Position numbers and translations under genes: made by a program
Shown here: one piece after another, positions 25,186 to 35,057 of the stretch
Layout of the letters: each line of letters begins with the position of its first letter
How positions within the stretch are numbered: position 1 is the first letter of the stretch
Source of the DNA: M3007 sp044350415
Lineage (GTDB): Bacteria; Bacteroidota; Bacteroidia; Chitinophagales; Saprospiraceae
Direction of reading: 5' to 3'
NCBI GenBank assembly: GCA_044350415.1
Contig: JBILHQ010000006.1
Span: 1 to 61,740 of the forward strand
DNA: 61,740 nucleotides
The notes under the pieces: model-generated
What the model saw: the letters and a program-made list of their open reading frames with translations, nothing else
Told to the model about the DNA's origin: nothing
The model's database searches: none

Positions 25186-27603
25186 ATGCTTGATACATCG
25201 TCCATTTACCGCCGGTATATTGCAGTGGCTGCCTGCTTATTACTCAGCCTCCCCGTATTCGCTCAGTTGGATACTATCCACTGGATTCCGCCCATGCACG
25301 CGCGCGGTGAATACGGTCCGCAATACCTGTATATTTCTACCCCCGAACCCCTACCCTTCCCTGTGGAAATCCGCGACGGACAAGGTACTGTAATTACCAC
25401 ACTGACCATTTCTAATGCGCTGCCGCAGCGTTTTAGTGTGGGAAGCTCCAATGATACCAGACTGCTGGTACAGGAAAATGACCTCCATAAACCATTGACT
25501 GATAGAGGTTTAGTATTGGTTGGCCCCAAAAAGTTTTACACCAATTTCCGGGCACACAGCAACTCCGAATACCAGGCAAGCGATCTCACCTGCAAAGGTC
25601 GCGCTGCGCTCGGTAAGGTATTCCGGATATGCCATGTCATTCAGGGTGCTAATGGTGGTGGCCGATCCAATTTTATTGGTATTATGGCCACAGAAGACAA
25701 TACCGTTATTCAATTATCCGACTTCGACTCCTCCGTACGTTTCCGGATTGCTGGTGCAGACGAATTGGTAGTTTCCCCCATCATCAAAACACTGAATGCC
25801 GGTGAAACAATGGTAATGTCCCAATATATTAACAGCTCCGCCTCTTTTCAGCCCCCCAATGGCCTGATTGGTGCTTTACTGACTTCCGATAAGCCTATCG
25901 CTGTCAATGTTGGTTCGTGGACCGGCGCGCCTACCGTAGAAAATGCCAACGATATCGGGATTGATCAAATCGCTCCTTTTGAACTGGTTGGAGAGGAATA
26001 TATTTTGTGCAAAGGCAATGGTGGTACCATTCTGGAAATACCTATTGTTGTAGCGCATGAAGATGGAACGATTGTAAAAATTAACGGCAGCGCCATTCCT
26101 GCTGCTACCCTCAACGCCGGCCAATGGCTGCAAATCGCCAGCAACCAATATACCTCCTCCGGTAATATTTATATCGAATGCTCCAAACCGGCATTTATGT
26201 ACCAAATGGTAGGCGGTGTCGCATCGGGCGACGATGAAAAACGCACCGCCGGTTTTATTTTCGTGCCGCCGATATCCTGCAGTATTCCCAATGCGGTCGA
26301 CAATATTTACCAGCCCAATAAGATCGGAGATGTCACTTATGATGGTGGTTTAATGGTAGTAGCCATGAAGGACTCCGTTATTACCTTGAAAATCAATGGA
26401 GTAACAACCCCGCTTGGTTCTCCCAGTCCCGTTACCGGCAATCCGGATTTTGTAACTTACCGGAATCTCACTTTATTTTCCTCCAATAATCCGCCTAATA
26501 CGGCGAGTATTGTATCGCATGGTGCCGTTCAGGTAGCCATGTTTGGACGAAATGGCGCAGCAGGTTATGGTGGTTTTTACAGCGGATTTAGCAAAACCGA
26601 CAAACCCATTCTCAATCTGGGTATTATCGGCGATGGTGTTTGTCCGGATACCCTTGTGGCTTCAGGCAAATTTGATGGCGTGCAATGGTACATTGCCGAT
26701 TCTTTGCTCCAATATGGCGCTGATTCCTTTTACATCGCCTATTCTCCCGGCAGGTATATTGCCCGCGGTTATCTGGGTGTCTGCCGAAAAACCGACTATG
26801 TTCAAGATACTGTGGAGGCCGTTTTCAACTCCCCTATTTTCCCATTTACTACGAAAAAACCGCATTGCTACGGTGAGGCAAGTGGACAAATTGCTTTTGG
26901 AACGCCTTATGGTGGCATTGCCCCGTATGAATTTTCGGTTGACAATGGCGCCTCTTTTGGGCCCGACTCCATTGTCAATCAGATTGCAGCCGGTATGTAT
27001 AGTTTGATTGTCAGGGATTCCACAGGGTGCTACAACCGACCGTTAGCCATCAGCGTCGGCCAACCCGACAGTTTATCGGTGACCCTAACAACAGTAAATT
27101 TAAAGGACCCGCTTAAACCTGGAGAACGCATCAATCTGGCTGCCACCACCAACAGGAATATTCTTTTTGCTGATTGGTTTCCTGCCGACACCTCTGGTTG
27201 TTCGGAATGCCTTACTTATACAGCCTATCCGGTAGAAACAACCTGGTACAGCATAATTGTCACAGATTCAATGGGTTGTACGGCAGAAGATCGTATTCAG
27301 GTGGTATTGGAGCCCAACGTTTATGCACCCAATGTTTTTATGCCTTTGTCCGACAAAGGGAATGATCGCTTTTTGTTGTTCAGCAAAGAGCAATTGCCGG
27401 TTAACTGGTTGCGGATTTACGACCGCTGGGGAAGCCTCGTTTTCGAAGGTACGAACTTACTGACCAATGACTACGCCACAGGCTGGGATGGATCGCTGAA
27501 AAACAAGGATTTGTCGCCTGGCGTCTACGTGTATATGGCTGAGGTAGAGTACTTCCCGGGCCGCCTGATTACCCTCAAAGGGGACGTGACCTTGCTGCGT
27601 TAA
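25186..27603 (+). CDS. IgGFc-binding-like surface protein with T9SS type B sorting domain
   Basis: An 805-residue secreted protein. Residues 1-26 form a signal peptide (LLLSLPVFAQ). The N-terminal 450 residues match the IgGFc_binding-type N-terminal domain common in Bacteroidota surface proteins, with repeated beta units such as IGIMATEDNTVIQLSDF, VAHEDGTIVKINGSAIP and GNIYIECSKPAFMYQMVGG. Then comes a SprB-type repeat (KKPHCYGEASGQIAFGTPYG to about residue 625). The C-terminal 85 residues (NVYAPNVFMPLSDKGNDRF, IYDRWGSLVFEG, GWDGSLKNKDLSPGVYVY) are the gliding motility-associated CHU_C/type B domain that directs export by T9SS. Ligand unknown; the family name does not prove antibody binding. 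Confidence 0.88.
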   Translation: MLDTSSIYRRYIAVAACLLLSLPVFAQLDTIHWIPPMHARGEYGPQYLYISTPEPLPFPVEIRDGQGTVITTLTISNALPQRFSVGSSNDTRLLVQENDLHKPLTDRGLVLVGPKKFYTNFRAHSNSEYQASDLTCKGRAALGKVFRICHVIQGANGGGRSNFIGIMATEDNTVIQLSDFDSSVRFRIAGADELVVSPIIKTLNAGETMVMSQYINSSASFQPPNGLIGALLTSDKPIAVNVGSWTGAPTVENANDIGIDQIAPFELVGEEYILCKGNGGTILEIPIVVAHEDGTIVKINGSAIPAATLNAGQWLQIASNQYTSSGNIYIECSKPAFMYQMVGGVASGDDEKRTAGFIFVPPISCSIPNAVDNIYQPNKIGDVTYDGGLMVVAMKDSVITLKINGVTTPLGSPSPVTGNPDFVTYRNLTLFSSNNPPNTASIVSHGAVQVAMFGRNGAAGYGGFYSGFSKTDKPILNLGIIGDGVCPDTLVASGKFDGVQWYIADSLLQYGADSFYIAYSPGRYIARGYLGVCRKTDYVQDTVEAVFNSPIFPFTTKKPHCYGEASGQIAFGTPYGGIAPYEFSVDNGASFGPDSIVNQIAAGMYSLIVRDSTGCYNRPLAISVGQPDSLSVTLTTVNLKDPLKPGERINLAATTNRNILFADWFPADTSGCSECLTYTAYPVETTWYSIIVTDSMGCTAEDRIQVVLEPNVYAPNVFMPLSDKGNDRFLLFSKEQLPVNWLRIYDRWGSLVFEGTNLLTNDYATGWDGSLKNKDLSPGVYVYMAEVEYFPGRLITLKGDVTLLR

Positions 27604-27635
27604 TTCTTTTTTCCTGTGATATCCAAAATCACATC

Positions 27636-27643
27636 TATTTTTG
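27636..27643 (+). promoter_or_regulatory. -7 box of the arginine decarboxylase gene
   Basis: TATTTTTG, perfect, 43 bases before the ATG at 27687, giving a leader of about 40 bases. Confidence 0.5.
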
Positions 27644-27686
27644 CACTTCAAATTCAAACACGCTTATAGCAATCGATTGATTGTCA

Positions 27687-29090
27687 ATGAAAAACACATA
27701 TTTTGACCTTGTTGCCCAGACGTTTGATTTCCCACAGGATGGTTTTAGTCTCAAAAACAACCGGATGCTGTTCAATGAAATCGATATTTACGATTTAATT
27801 CAGCGGTACGGAACGCCCTTAAAGCTGACTTACCTGCCGAAAATTGGAGAAAAAATACAAACGGCCCGTAAACTATTCCGCAGCGCCATGCAACGGTATA
27901 ATTACAACGGAAAATACGTTTACTGTTATTGCACCAAAAGCTCGCATTTCTCTTTTATTCTGAATGAAGTACTCGAAAACGGGACGCAATTAGAGACGTC
28001 CTCCTCTTTCGATATTGATTTGCTGCGCCGCCTTTTTTTGCAGGGAAGAATCAATAAAAGCACCACCATTATCCACAATGGTTATAAGCCATTAGAGTAT
28101 GTGGAAAAAATTGTAGGCCTTATCAATGACGGTTTTATCAATGTTATTCCGGTGTGCGATAATGCGGAAGAACTGGAACGCTACGACCGGTTGGTAGAAA
28201 AAGAATCCTGCAATATCGGCATCCGAATGGCCACCGAAGAGGAGCCGAATTTTGAATTTTATACCTCGCGCCTCGGTATCCGACAAAGTGAAATATTAAC
28301 TTTTTACAAAGAAAAAGTAGCAACAAATCCTAAATTTGTCCTTAAAATGCTACACTTTTTTGTAGATGTAGGTATCAAAGACAATATTTATTACTGGAGT
28401 GAGCTAAAAAAAGGCATCAAGACCTATTGCGAATTAAAGCGCCTCTGCCCTACCCTCACCGCCCTCAATATCGGTGGCGGCATGCCTATCCGAAACTCCC
28501 TGAGTTTTGAATATGATTACGCCTACATGGTGAACGAAATCGTACGGATGATCAAAGAAGCCTGCGACAGCGAAGGTGTGCCGGAGCCGGACCTCTATAC
28601 AGAATTTGGTAAATATACCGTAGGAGAAAGCGGAGCCACCATCTTCTCGGTGATTGGCAAAAAACAACAAAATGATTCGGAGCAATGGTACATGCTCGAT
28701 AATTCGCTTATGAATACCCTTCCCGATAGTTGGGGTATAAAAGAACGGTTTGTTCTGCTGCCGGTGAATCACTGGGAGCGGGAGTACCAACGGGTAAATA
28801 TTGGTGGAATCAGCTGCGATAATGCCGATTATTACAACTCCGAAGCTCATATTAACCAGGTTTACCTGCCTGTTTATGATGAAAAAGTGGACGAGCCACT
28901 CTATTTGGGCTTTTACCATACCGGTGCCTATCAGGAAGCCCTGAGTGGTTACGGCGGACTTAAACACTGTATGCTGCCTGCACCTAAACATATCATCGTG
29001 GACCGTAACTATTACGGAGAGTTTACCGACTGGCAAATATTCGAAGAGCAGAATGCGGATTCGATGCTAAAAATATTAGGCTATTTATAG
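27687..29090 (+). CDS. speA: Arginine decarboxylase-like PLP enzyme (alanine racemase fold)
   Basis: About 467 residues; cytosolic. It belongs to the fold III PLP decarboxylases (group IV) that include biosynthetic arginine, ornithine and diaminopimelate decarboxylases; Bacteroidota members of this length are annotated as arginine decarboxylase, the entry to polyamine synthesis through agmatine. The PLP Lys is in YVYCYCTKSSHFSF (about residue 76). The phosphate-binding glycines are in LNIGGGMPIR, and the segment TEFGKYTVGESG replaces the more usual EPGR. CDNADYY fits the C-terminal substrate site with its Cys-Asp. The ATG at 27687 is preferred over the TTG two codons earlier. A Rho-independent terminator follows. 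Confidence 0.85.
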   Translation: MKNTYFDLVAQTFDFPQDGFSLKNNRMLFNEIDIYDLIQRYGTPLKLTYLPKIGEKIQTARKLFRSAMQRYNYNGKYVYCYCTKSSHFSFILNEVLENGTQLETSSSFDIDLLRRLFLQGRINKSTTIIHNGYKPLEYVEKIVGLINDGFINVIPVCDNAEELERYDRLVEKESCNIGIRMATEEEPNFEFYTSRLGIRQSEILTFYKEKVATNPKFVLKMLHFFVDVGIKDNIYYWSELKKGIKTYCELKRLCPTLTALNIGGGMPIRNSLSFEYDYAYMVNEIVRMIKEACDSEGVPEPDLYTEFGKYTVGESGATIFSVIGKKQQNDSEQWYMLDNSLMNTLPDSWGIKERFVLLPVNHWEREYQRVNIGGISCDNADYYNSEAHINQVYLPVYDEKVDEPLYLGFYHTGAYQEALSGYGGLKHCMLPAPKHIIVDRNYYGEFTDWQIFEEQNADSMLKILGYL

Positions 29091-29096
29091 AGAAAG

Positions 29097-29125
29097 CCCT
29101 TTACTGATGGGAAAAGGGTGTTTTT
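29097..29125 (+). terminator. Rho-independent terminator of the arginine decarboxylase gene
   Basis: CCCTTT (29097-29102) pairs with AAAGGG (29113-29118) around a 10-base loop and is followed by TGTTTTT. This is one of the few hairpins in the window with a classical U tract. A second, imperfect hairpin (GGTCGGCTGTTACC with GGTGACAGCTGACT) follows at about 29136-29178. Confidence 0.6.
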
Positions 29126-29192
29126 AAGCTCCGCTGGTCGGCTGTTACCTGCGAGGCGCGAGCATGGTGACAGCTGACTTATAAATAAAAAA

Positions 29193-29573
29193 ATGCTTTT
29201 TAATCAATTAATTATGGGAAAAGTTAAATTAGTATTGGCGTTTTTATTTGGCGCATTTATGATTTTTGGAGGTGTCAGCCACTTTTTAAACCCGGCCATG
29301 TTTTTCCCGTTTATCCCTGATTTTTTACCAAAGTCTGCCATTAATTACCTGGTTGGTGTCGTAGAAATAGTCGTGGGTTTAGGTATCTTTATGCCACAAT
29401 ACCGTGCGGTGGCTACACGTACCTTGCTATTAATGATGGTCGCTTTTTTGCCGTTACATATCCTGGATATTTTTAAGGAAAATCCGGCGATAGGTACGCA
29501 TCAGGCGGCATTGATCCGGCTGCCTGTACAGTTTGTATTGATACTTTGGGCATGGTTTATTAATAAAAAATAG
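29193..29573 (+). CDS. DoxX family membrane protein
   Basis: A 126-residue inner-membrane protein with four hydrophobic helices. The motif FMIFGGVSHFLNP (about residues 19-31) in helix 1, followed by the VGVVEIVVGLGIFMP segment in helix 2, is typical of DoxX/DoxD-like proteins. The function of this short form is not settled; relatives have been linked to quinone or thiosulfate oxidation and to redox stress. An ATG at 29214 (MGKVKLVL) is an equally plausible start and would remove a seven-residue leader. No neighbour suggests a partner. Confidence 0.82.
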   Translation: MLFNQLIMGKVKLVLAFLFGAFMIFGGVSHFLNPAMFFPFIPDFLPKSAINYLVGVVEIVVGLGIFMPQYRAVATRTLLLMMVAFLPLHILDIFKENPAIGTHQAALIRLPVQFVLILWAWFINKK

Positions 29574-29699
29574 GGAGACGATTATTTGCCGCTTTTAAAT
29601 GGGAAAACAGTACAGGCATATAAACTTTCGGTTATCCGGAACGCTCCTGTTAAAAAATAACTCCTATGAATGATTATTGATTTTCTAATATTATTGGCC

Positions 29700-29707
29700 T
29701 ATCTTTG
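29700..29707 (+). promoter_or_regulatory. -7 box with -33 TTG for the hybrid kinase gene
   Basis: TATCTTTG is preceded by TTG at 29677-29679 with a 20-base spacer, which fits the Bacteroidota -33/-7 arrangement. The 90-base leader holds an imperfect hairpin GGGGAATCATTTCCC at about 29757-29771. Confidence 0.55.
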
Positions 29708-29798
29708 CTAAAAGGAGAAATGCAAGCCTGACTTCTCTTTCACACTTGTAAAGAAATGGGGAATCATTTCCCAAATCTCACTCAATACGTTATCAAAA

Positions 29799-32700
29799 AT
29801 GAGATCGAGCCCACCAGTAAAGATAAAAATGTCTGACCCCGAAAGTGAATCACCTGTCCAACCTATTCCCAATAATAATATCAGCAATGTAAATTCCCGT
29901 CCCGAAAAGCCCCCCAAAGATAAATCGGAAGAAATGATGGAGCGATGGCATCCATTTCCAATTGTCGCCATTGGGGCTTCTGCAGGAGGCCTGGAAGCCA
30001 TCACGAAATTGTTGCAAAATATTTCTCCCAATACGGGCATGGCATTTATTTATGTTCAGCACCTCAGCCCAGACCACAAAAGTATACTTACGCCGCTTTT
30101 GTCTAAGGTTACCAGTATGAAGGTACAGGATATAGAAGATATGGACAGGATGTTGCCCGACAATGTGTACATAATCCCATACAACAAGGAAATTGAGGTA
30201 ACAGATGGGCATATTAAATTAATTCCGCGCCCGCAAAATAAAATCTCCAACCTGTCCATTGATATTCTATTTTCTTCTTTAGCCGAAACCCATAAAGAAA
30301 ACGTGGTGGGTATTGTACTGTCCGGCAGCGCGAGTGATGGCACCCGCGGATTAAAAGAAATCAAACTGGCAGGCGGAATAACGTTTGCCCAGGATGATTC
30401 GGCAAAATTCACCAGCATGCCCCATTCGGCCATTGCTGAAGGGGTAGTGGATTTTATATTATCACCGGAAGAAATCGGAAAAGAACTGACGTGGATGAGC
30501 CAGCATTCATTGGTAAAACGTATCATCCCTAAAAACGCGCCAGAAAATGAAATTGATAATAGTAATCCAGATTTAAAGGATATTCTACTGTTGATGCACA
30601 AAAGGAAAAATGTGGATTTCAGTCATTATAAGATGAACACCATTAAGCGGCGAATGCTCCGCAGAATGTTGATCAATAAAAAAAAGTCTATTCAGGAATA
30701 TGCAATATTTCTCGGACAAAAAGAAGAAGAGATCGACTTGCTTTTTCAGGATTTACTGATCAATGTTACCGATTTTTTTAGAGATACCGATGCTTTTTTA
30801 ATTTTAAAAACCACCGTTTTACCGCGCCTGCTAAAAAGCAAAGGAGAGGGCGAAACCCTGCGCATTTGGGTGCCCGCTTGTGCAACGGGAGAAGAAGTGT
30901 ATTCTATTGCCATGTTATTACTCGAAATTCAGGAAAACAAAACCCATAAAGTCCCTTTCCAGATTTTCGCTTCTGACCTGAGTATTGCCGCAATCAGCAA
31001 AGCGCGAACAGGTGAATATTCCTTGCAACAGATGGAAAACGTCTCCCCCAAACGTATCCAGCACTTTTTCACGAAGACTAAGGACATGTACCGCATTACA
31101 AGAGCCTTGCGGGATGTGTGTATTTTTGCACAGCATAATATCTTGAGCGATCCCCCTTTTTCGCGAATGGATTTCATTAGCTGCCGCAATTTTTTGATTT
31201 ATCTCGATACATCCGCCCAAAAAAAGACCTTGGCAACTTTACACTACGCGCTGAATGATGGGGGGTATCTTTTGCTTGGAAAATCAGAAGCCATTGGATC
31301 GTCCGCCCCGCTTTTTACATTGCTTAATAAAAAATTTAAATTCTATTCCCGCAAAAAAAATGCAGGTGCTGTTAGAATGCCGGATTTACCATCCCGCATT
31401 TTAAACCTTCCTGCAAGTAGTGCTTTACTTCCAGGAGGGCCAGAAAAAAGTGCCGCTAACCTACTAAATATCCCCAAAAAATTTATGGCCTCTACTAATG
31501 GCAACATAGGCTCCACTTTCGACAATTTGTTGCTCACGCATTTCATGCCTGCCAGTGTGCTGATTAATCATGATCTGGAAATACTCCAATTCAGAGGCGA
31601 TACATCCCTGTATCTCCAGCATGCACCAGGAATTGCCAGTTTTAATATTTTAAAAATGGCACATATTGAAATCACATTTGAACTGCGAAATGCCATTCAC
31701 CACGCCATTAAAACGAACCAAAAGGTTAGGAAACCGGGTATTGAAATGAACCGGGACATTATTGAACATACGGTGCACGTGGTAAACCTGGAAGTAATGC
31801 CAATCAAAATGGAGGGGGAAGACCCTTTCCTGGTGGTTATTTTTTCGGGACAACGACAGCAGGAGCCCATTGCCGCTGGTGGCGCAAAACATAACTCCAT
31901 CGCCAAAGACCGCAGAATAAAAAAATTAGAAGAAGAACTTGCTGCAGCACGCTCAGATATGGGCACCATTACCCAGGACCAGGATGCAGCCAACGAAGAA
32001 TTGCAGAGTGCCAATGAAGAAATTGTATCCAGCAATGAGGAATTGCAAAGTTTAAATGAAGAACTGGAGACTTCCAAAGAGGAAATTGAGTCTACCAACG
32101 AAGAATTAACCACAAGCAATCACGAATTGTTTATCCGTATTCAACAGGTAGAGGATTTGTATGCTTATAATGAAGCTATTATTGCTACCGTTCACGAACC
32201 TGTCCTTGTTCTTGATAAAAATATCCGGATAAAATCGGCCAATCAATCCTTTTGCAAAATATTCCATGTCACAGAGGAGGAGTGTTTAGGCGTTTCTTTG
32301 TACAAATTAGGTAATAATCAATGGAATATCCCCCAACTGCGGGAATTACTGGAGGACATCGTTCCCAAAAATATCCGGTTCCATGATTTTGAAGTGCAAC
32401 ATGAATTTCCTGTCATTGGACACAAAACAATGATGCTCAATGCCCACCGCATTATCCGGCAAAGCGCGAACGAAGAATTAATTGTCCTGACGATTGCAGA
32501 TATCACAGACATCAAACGATTGGCGATTGAATTACAGGTGAAAGAAAATAAAATTTTAGAGGTACAACTGGAGGCCGCAAAAACAATTGGACAAGAAATT
32601 GCCGATAGCAATAAGCGGTACAATATGCTGCTCATGAAATCGCCTTTTGCCTTTGCTGTATTTAAAGGAGAAGACATGATCATTGCACTCGCCAATCCAA

Positions 32701-34190
32701 GTATTAAAGAACTTTGGGGGAAAGGCGACCAGGTAGAAGGGAGACCATTACTCCAGGTTTTACCAGAATTGAATAACCAGGAGTTCCCGGCGCTGCTTCG
32801 GAAAGTATACAACACTGGTATTCCTTTTTATGGCGACCAAGTGTTTGCTCCATTACTGCGAAATGGAATAACGGAAAACACCTATTTTAATTTTATTTAC
32901 CAGCCATATCTCGAAGCCGATGAAAGTATTTCTGGTGTAACCGTAATTGCCTATGAAGTGACCGATCATGTAATTGCTAAAAACCAATTACTTGCAGCCA
33001 AAATTAATGCTGAGGAAAAAACACAAATAGCAGAGGAGGCGGTAAAGGCAAAACAGCAATTTTTGTCCAATATGAGCCATGAAATCCGGACACCGATGAA
33101 TGCGATTATTGGTTTTACCAATGTATTGTTAAAGACTGCCCTCAACGACCGCCAAAATGATTACATCAATGCCATTAAAACGGCAGGAGATGCTTTAATT
33201 GTTTTAATAAATGATATTCTTGACCTCGCTAAAGTAGATGCAGGGAAAATGAACTTCGAACATATCCCTTTTAACTTAATGGGCTCTATTACAGCAGTTT
33301 TACAACTGTTTGAACCCAAAATAAAGGAAAAGAATTTGTTGCTGGAAGAAGACTACGACCCTCGTATTCCTCTGGTACTACTCGGCGACCCTATGCGTTT
33401 GCGACAAATACTTCTAAATTTAATAGGAAACGCTGTAAAATTCACCAATAAAGGTATTATTAATATCCGTGTACAACTGCTTCAGGAAGATGCGCAAAAA
33501 GTAACCCTCGAATTTACCTTGACTGATACTGGAATTGGAATTCCTGAAGAAAGATTAGACCATATCTTTAATGATTTTGAACAGGCGGCTCAGGGTACTA
33601 CCAGTTCTTACGGAGGAACAGGACTTGGATTGGCTATTGTCAAAAAACTGGTGGAGTTGCACGGCGGAACTATTTCCGTTAAAAGTAAAATCGGGAAAGG
33701 CTCAACCTTTGGTTTAATATTATCCTTTCTTAAACAGGATACCAGCGAGGTATCCGCACCAGAAAATAACGAAGTGCCAGAACAGTTACCATTGCTTACG
33801 AAAACAGAAAAACAAGCCATAAAAATTTTGGTGGCAGAAGATATCACCTTAAATCAACTATTGATAAAAATAATGATAGAAGATTTTGGGTTTGAAATTG
33901 AAATAGTTGATAATGGGAAAATAGCCATCGAAAAACTGCAGCAAAATAAATACGATATCATTTTAATGGATTTGCAAATGCCACAAATGAATGGTTTTGA
34001 TGCTACTACCTATATTCGGAATACGTTAAATGATCCAATTCCCATTATTGCCCTGACAGCAGATGTTACAACAGTCGATGTTGCAAAATGTATTGAAGTG
34101 GGAATGAATGATTACATTTCCAAACCCATTGACGAAAAAATGCTTTACGATAAGATTTTGAAATATTTAAAAACACCTGACATGCGCTAA
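29799..34190 (+). CDS. CheB-CheR-PAS-histidine kinase-receiver fusion
   Basis: A 1463-residue cytosolic signalling protein. CheB methylesterase-like domain (about 50-235) keeps the catalytic Ser in IGASAGGLEA, His in YVQHLSPDH and Asp in LSGSASDGTRG. CheR methyltransferase domain (about 255-515) shows LLINVTDFFRDTDAF and RIWVPACATGEEVYSIAML. A Glu/Asn-rich coiled coil follows (about 705-780, repeated NEELxSxNEE units), then two PAS-type regions (about 785-900 and 935-1050). The kinase has its phospho-His in FLSNMSHEIRTPMNAIIGF (about 1097), the N box in LIGNAVKFTNKG and G1 in DTGIGIPEERL. The receiver has its phospho-Asp in DIILMDLQMPQMNGFDA (about 1390). No chemoreceptor or other che gene is nearby. 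An ATG at 29829 (MSDPESE) is an alternative start. Confidence 0.92.
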   Translation: MRSSPPVKIKMSDPESESPVQPIPNNNISNVNSRPEKPPKDKSEEMMERWHPFPIVAIGASAGGLEAITKLLQNISPNTGMAFIYVQHLSPDHKSILTPLLSKVTSMKVQDIEDMDRMLPDNVYIIPYNKEIEVTDGHIKLIPRPQNKISNLSIDILFSSLAETHKENVVGIVLSGSASDGTRGLKEIKLAGGITFAQDDSAKFTSMPHSAIAEGVVDFILSPEEIGKELTWMSQHSLVKRIIPKNAPENEIDNSNPDLKDILLLMHKRKNVDFSHYKMNTIKRRMLRRMLINKKKSIQEYAIFLGQKEEEIDLLFQDLLINVTDFFRDTDAFLILKTTVLPRLLKSKGEGETLRIWVPACATGEEVYSIAMLLLEIQENKTHKVPFQIFASDLSIAAISKARTGEYSLQQMENVSPKRIQHFFTKTKDMYRITRALRDVCIFAQHNILSDPPFSRMDFISCRNFLIYLDTSAQKKTLATLHYALNDGGYLLLGKSEAIGSSAPLFTLLNKKFKFYSRKKNAGAVRMPDLPSRILNLPASSALLPGGPEKSAANLLNIPKKFMASTNGNIGSTFDNLLLTHFMPASVLINHDLEILQFRGDTSLYLQHAPGIASFNILKMAHIEITFELRNAIHHAIKTNQKVRKPGIEMNRDIIEHTVHVVNLEVMPIKMEGEDPFLVVIFSGQRQQEPIAAGGAKHNSIAKDRRIKKLEEELAAARSDMGTITQDQDAANEELQSANEEIVSSNEELQSLNEELETSKEEIESTNEELTTSNHELFIRIQQVEDLYAYNEAIIATVHEPVLVLDKNIRIKSANQSFCKIFHVTEEECLGVSLYKLGNNQWNIPQLRELLEDIVPKNIRFHDFEVQHEFPVIGHKTMMLNAHRIIRQSANEELIVLTIADITDIKRLAIELQVKENKILEVQLEAAKTIGQEIADSNKRYNMLLMKSPFAFAVFKGEDMIIALANPSIKELWGKGDQVEGRPLLQVLPELNNQEFPALLRKVYNTGIPFYGDQVFAPLLRNGITENTYFNFIYQPYLEADESISGVTVIAYEVTDHVIAKNQLLAAKINAEEKTQIAEEAVKAKQQFLSNMSHEIRTPMNAIIGFTNVLLKTALNDRQNDYINAIKTAGDALIVLINDILDLAKVDAGKMNFEHIPFNLMGSITAVLQLFEPKIKEKNLLLEEDYDPRIPLVLLGDPMRLRQILLNLIGNAVKFTNKGIINIRVQLLQEDAQKVTLEFTLTDTGIGIPEERLDHIFNDFEQAAQGTTSSYGGTGLGLAIVKKLVELHGGTISVKSKIGKGSTFGLILSFLKQDTSEVSAPENNEVPEQLPLLTKTEKQAIKILVAEDITLNQLLIKIMIEDFGFEIEIVDNGKIAIEKLQQNKYDIILMDLQMPQMNGFDATTYIRNTLNDPIPIIALTADVTTVDVAKCIEVGMNDYISKPIDEKMLYDKILKYLKTPDMR

Positions 34191-34216
34191 TTTTTTCAAT
34201 TTTCCCAATATCAGAA

Positions 34217-34224
34217 TATCTTTG
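34217..34224 (+). promoter_or_regulatory. -7 box of mtgA
   Basis: TATCTTTG, perfect, 43 bases before the mtgA ATG at 34268 and 27 bases after the stop of the hybrid kinase, so mtgA has its own promoter. Confidence 0.55.
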
Positions 34225-34267
34225 CCGATTCGTAAATCACAAATCGAATCAATCCTAAATCCAATCC

Positions 34268-35056
34268 ATGGTAAATCGAGTCAAACGGATGCTTCGGCAA
34301 TGGTACTGGAAACTTCCCAGAGATGCTGCCAACAAAATATCCTGGGTCAAATATGCCAGAAGGTTGGTGCTCAAACTGACGTTGTGGTTCTTTGGCCTTT
34401 CTATTGGTTTTACACTGCTTTACGCGGTGGTGCCCGTTCCATGTACCTGTTTAATGTTTTCCCGCATTTTTCAACAAATGGGCGACAGCAATCGAGAGGT
34501 GCGCTGGAAAAAAGACTGGATAAGTATCGAAGAAATATCCCCAAGTCTTCAGTTGGCTGTCGTCTGTTCGGAAGACCAGGAATTTCTGGAACATGACGGT
34601 TTTGATTTAAATGCCATTCAAAAAGCCTATAAATACAACCAAACCCACAAACGAAAGCGCGGTGCCAGTACCATCAGTCAGCAAACTGCCAAAAACGTAT
34701 TTCTTTGGGAAAACCGGTCGTGGATCCGAAAAGGCCTGGAAGTATATTTTACTTTTCTCATAGAGATCATCTGGAGTAAGGAGCGCATCATGGAAGTTTA
34801 CCTGAATGTGATTGAGTTTGGTGATGGAATATACGGTGCCGAAGCAGCATCTCAGTTTTACTACGGTAAAAGTGCGAAAGACATTAACCGCGCCGAAGCT
34901 GCCATGCTTGCCAGTGTACTGCCCAGTCCATTGAAACTATCGCCCAAAAACCCTACGGCCGAGGTGAAAGAAAAACAACAATGGATCATGCGGCAAATGC
35001 GCATGTGGGGTGGCGTCCTGGATTTCGAAGAACCTAATACCCCACATAAAAAGTAA
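34268..35056 (+). CDS. mtgA: Monofunctional biosynthetic peptidoglycan transglycosylase
   Basis: A 262-residue GT51 enzyme that polymerises lipid II into glycan strands on the outer face of the inner membrane. One N-terminal helix (about residues 36-58) anchors it. The catalytic Glu lies in AVVCSEDQEFLEHDGFD (about residue 100), the EDxxFxxHxGfD motif. Then come KRGASTISQQTAKNVFL (the GxSTIxQQ motif), the second catalytic region WSKERIMEVYLNVIEFGDG, and AEAAMLASVLPSPLKLSP. No transpeptidase domain follows, so it is the monofunctional type. It ends one base before the ATG of the DUF2007 gene. Confidence 0.95.
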   Translation: MVNRVKRMLRQWYWKLPRDAANKISWVKYARRLVLKLTLWFFGLSIGFTLLYAVVPVPCTCLMFSRIFQQMGDSNREVRWKKDWISIEEISPSLQLAVVCSEDQEFLEHDGFDLNAIQKAYKYNQTHKRKRGASTISQQTAKNVFLWENRSWIRKGLEVYFTFLIEIIWSKERIMEVYLNVIEFGDGIYGAEAASQFYYGKSAKDINRAEAAMLASVLPSPLKLSPKNPTAEVKEKQQWIMRQMRMWGGVLDFEEPNTPHKK

Positions 35057-35057
35057 T

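Noticed and set aside
25186..27603. Antibody-binding virulence factor
   Set aside because: The IgGFc-type domain name does not establish immunoglobulin binding; the family is widespread in environmental Bacteroidota as T9SS cargo.
28434..29036. 200-codon minus-strand frame opposite the arginine decarboxylase gene
   Set aside because: Antisense shadow of a full-length conserved enzyme gene.
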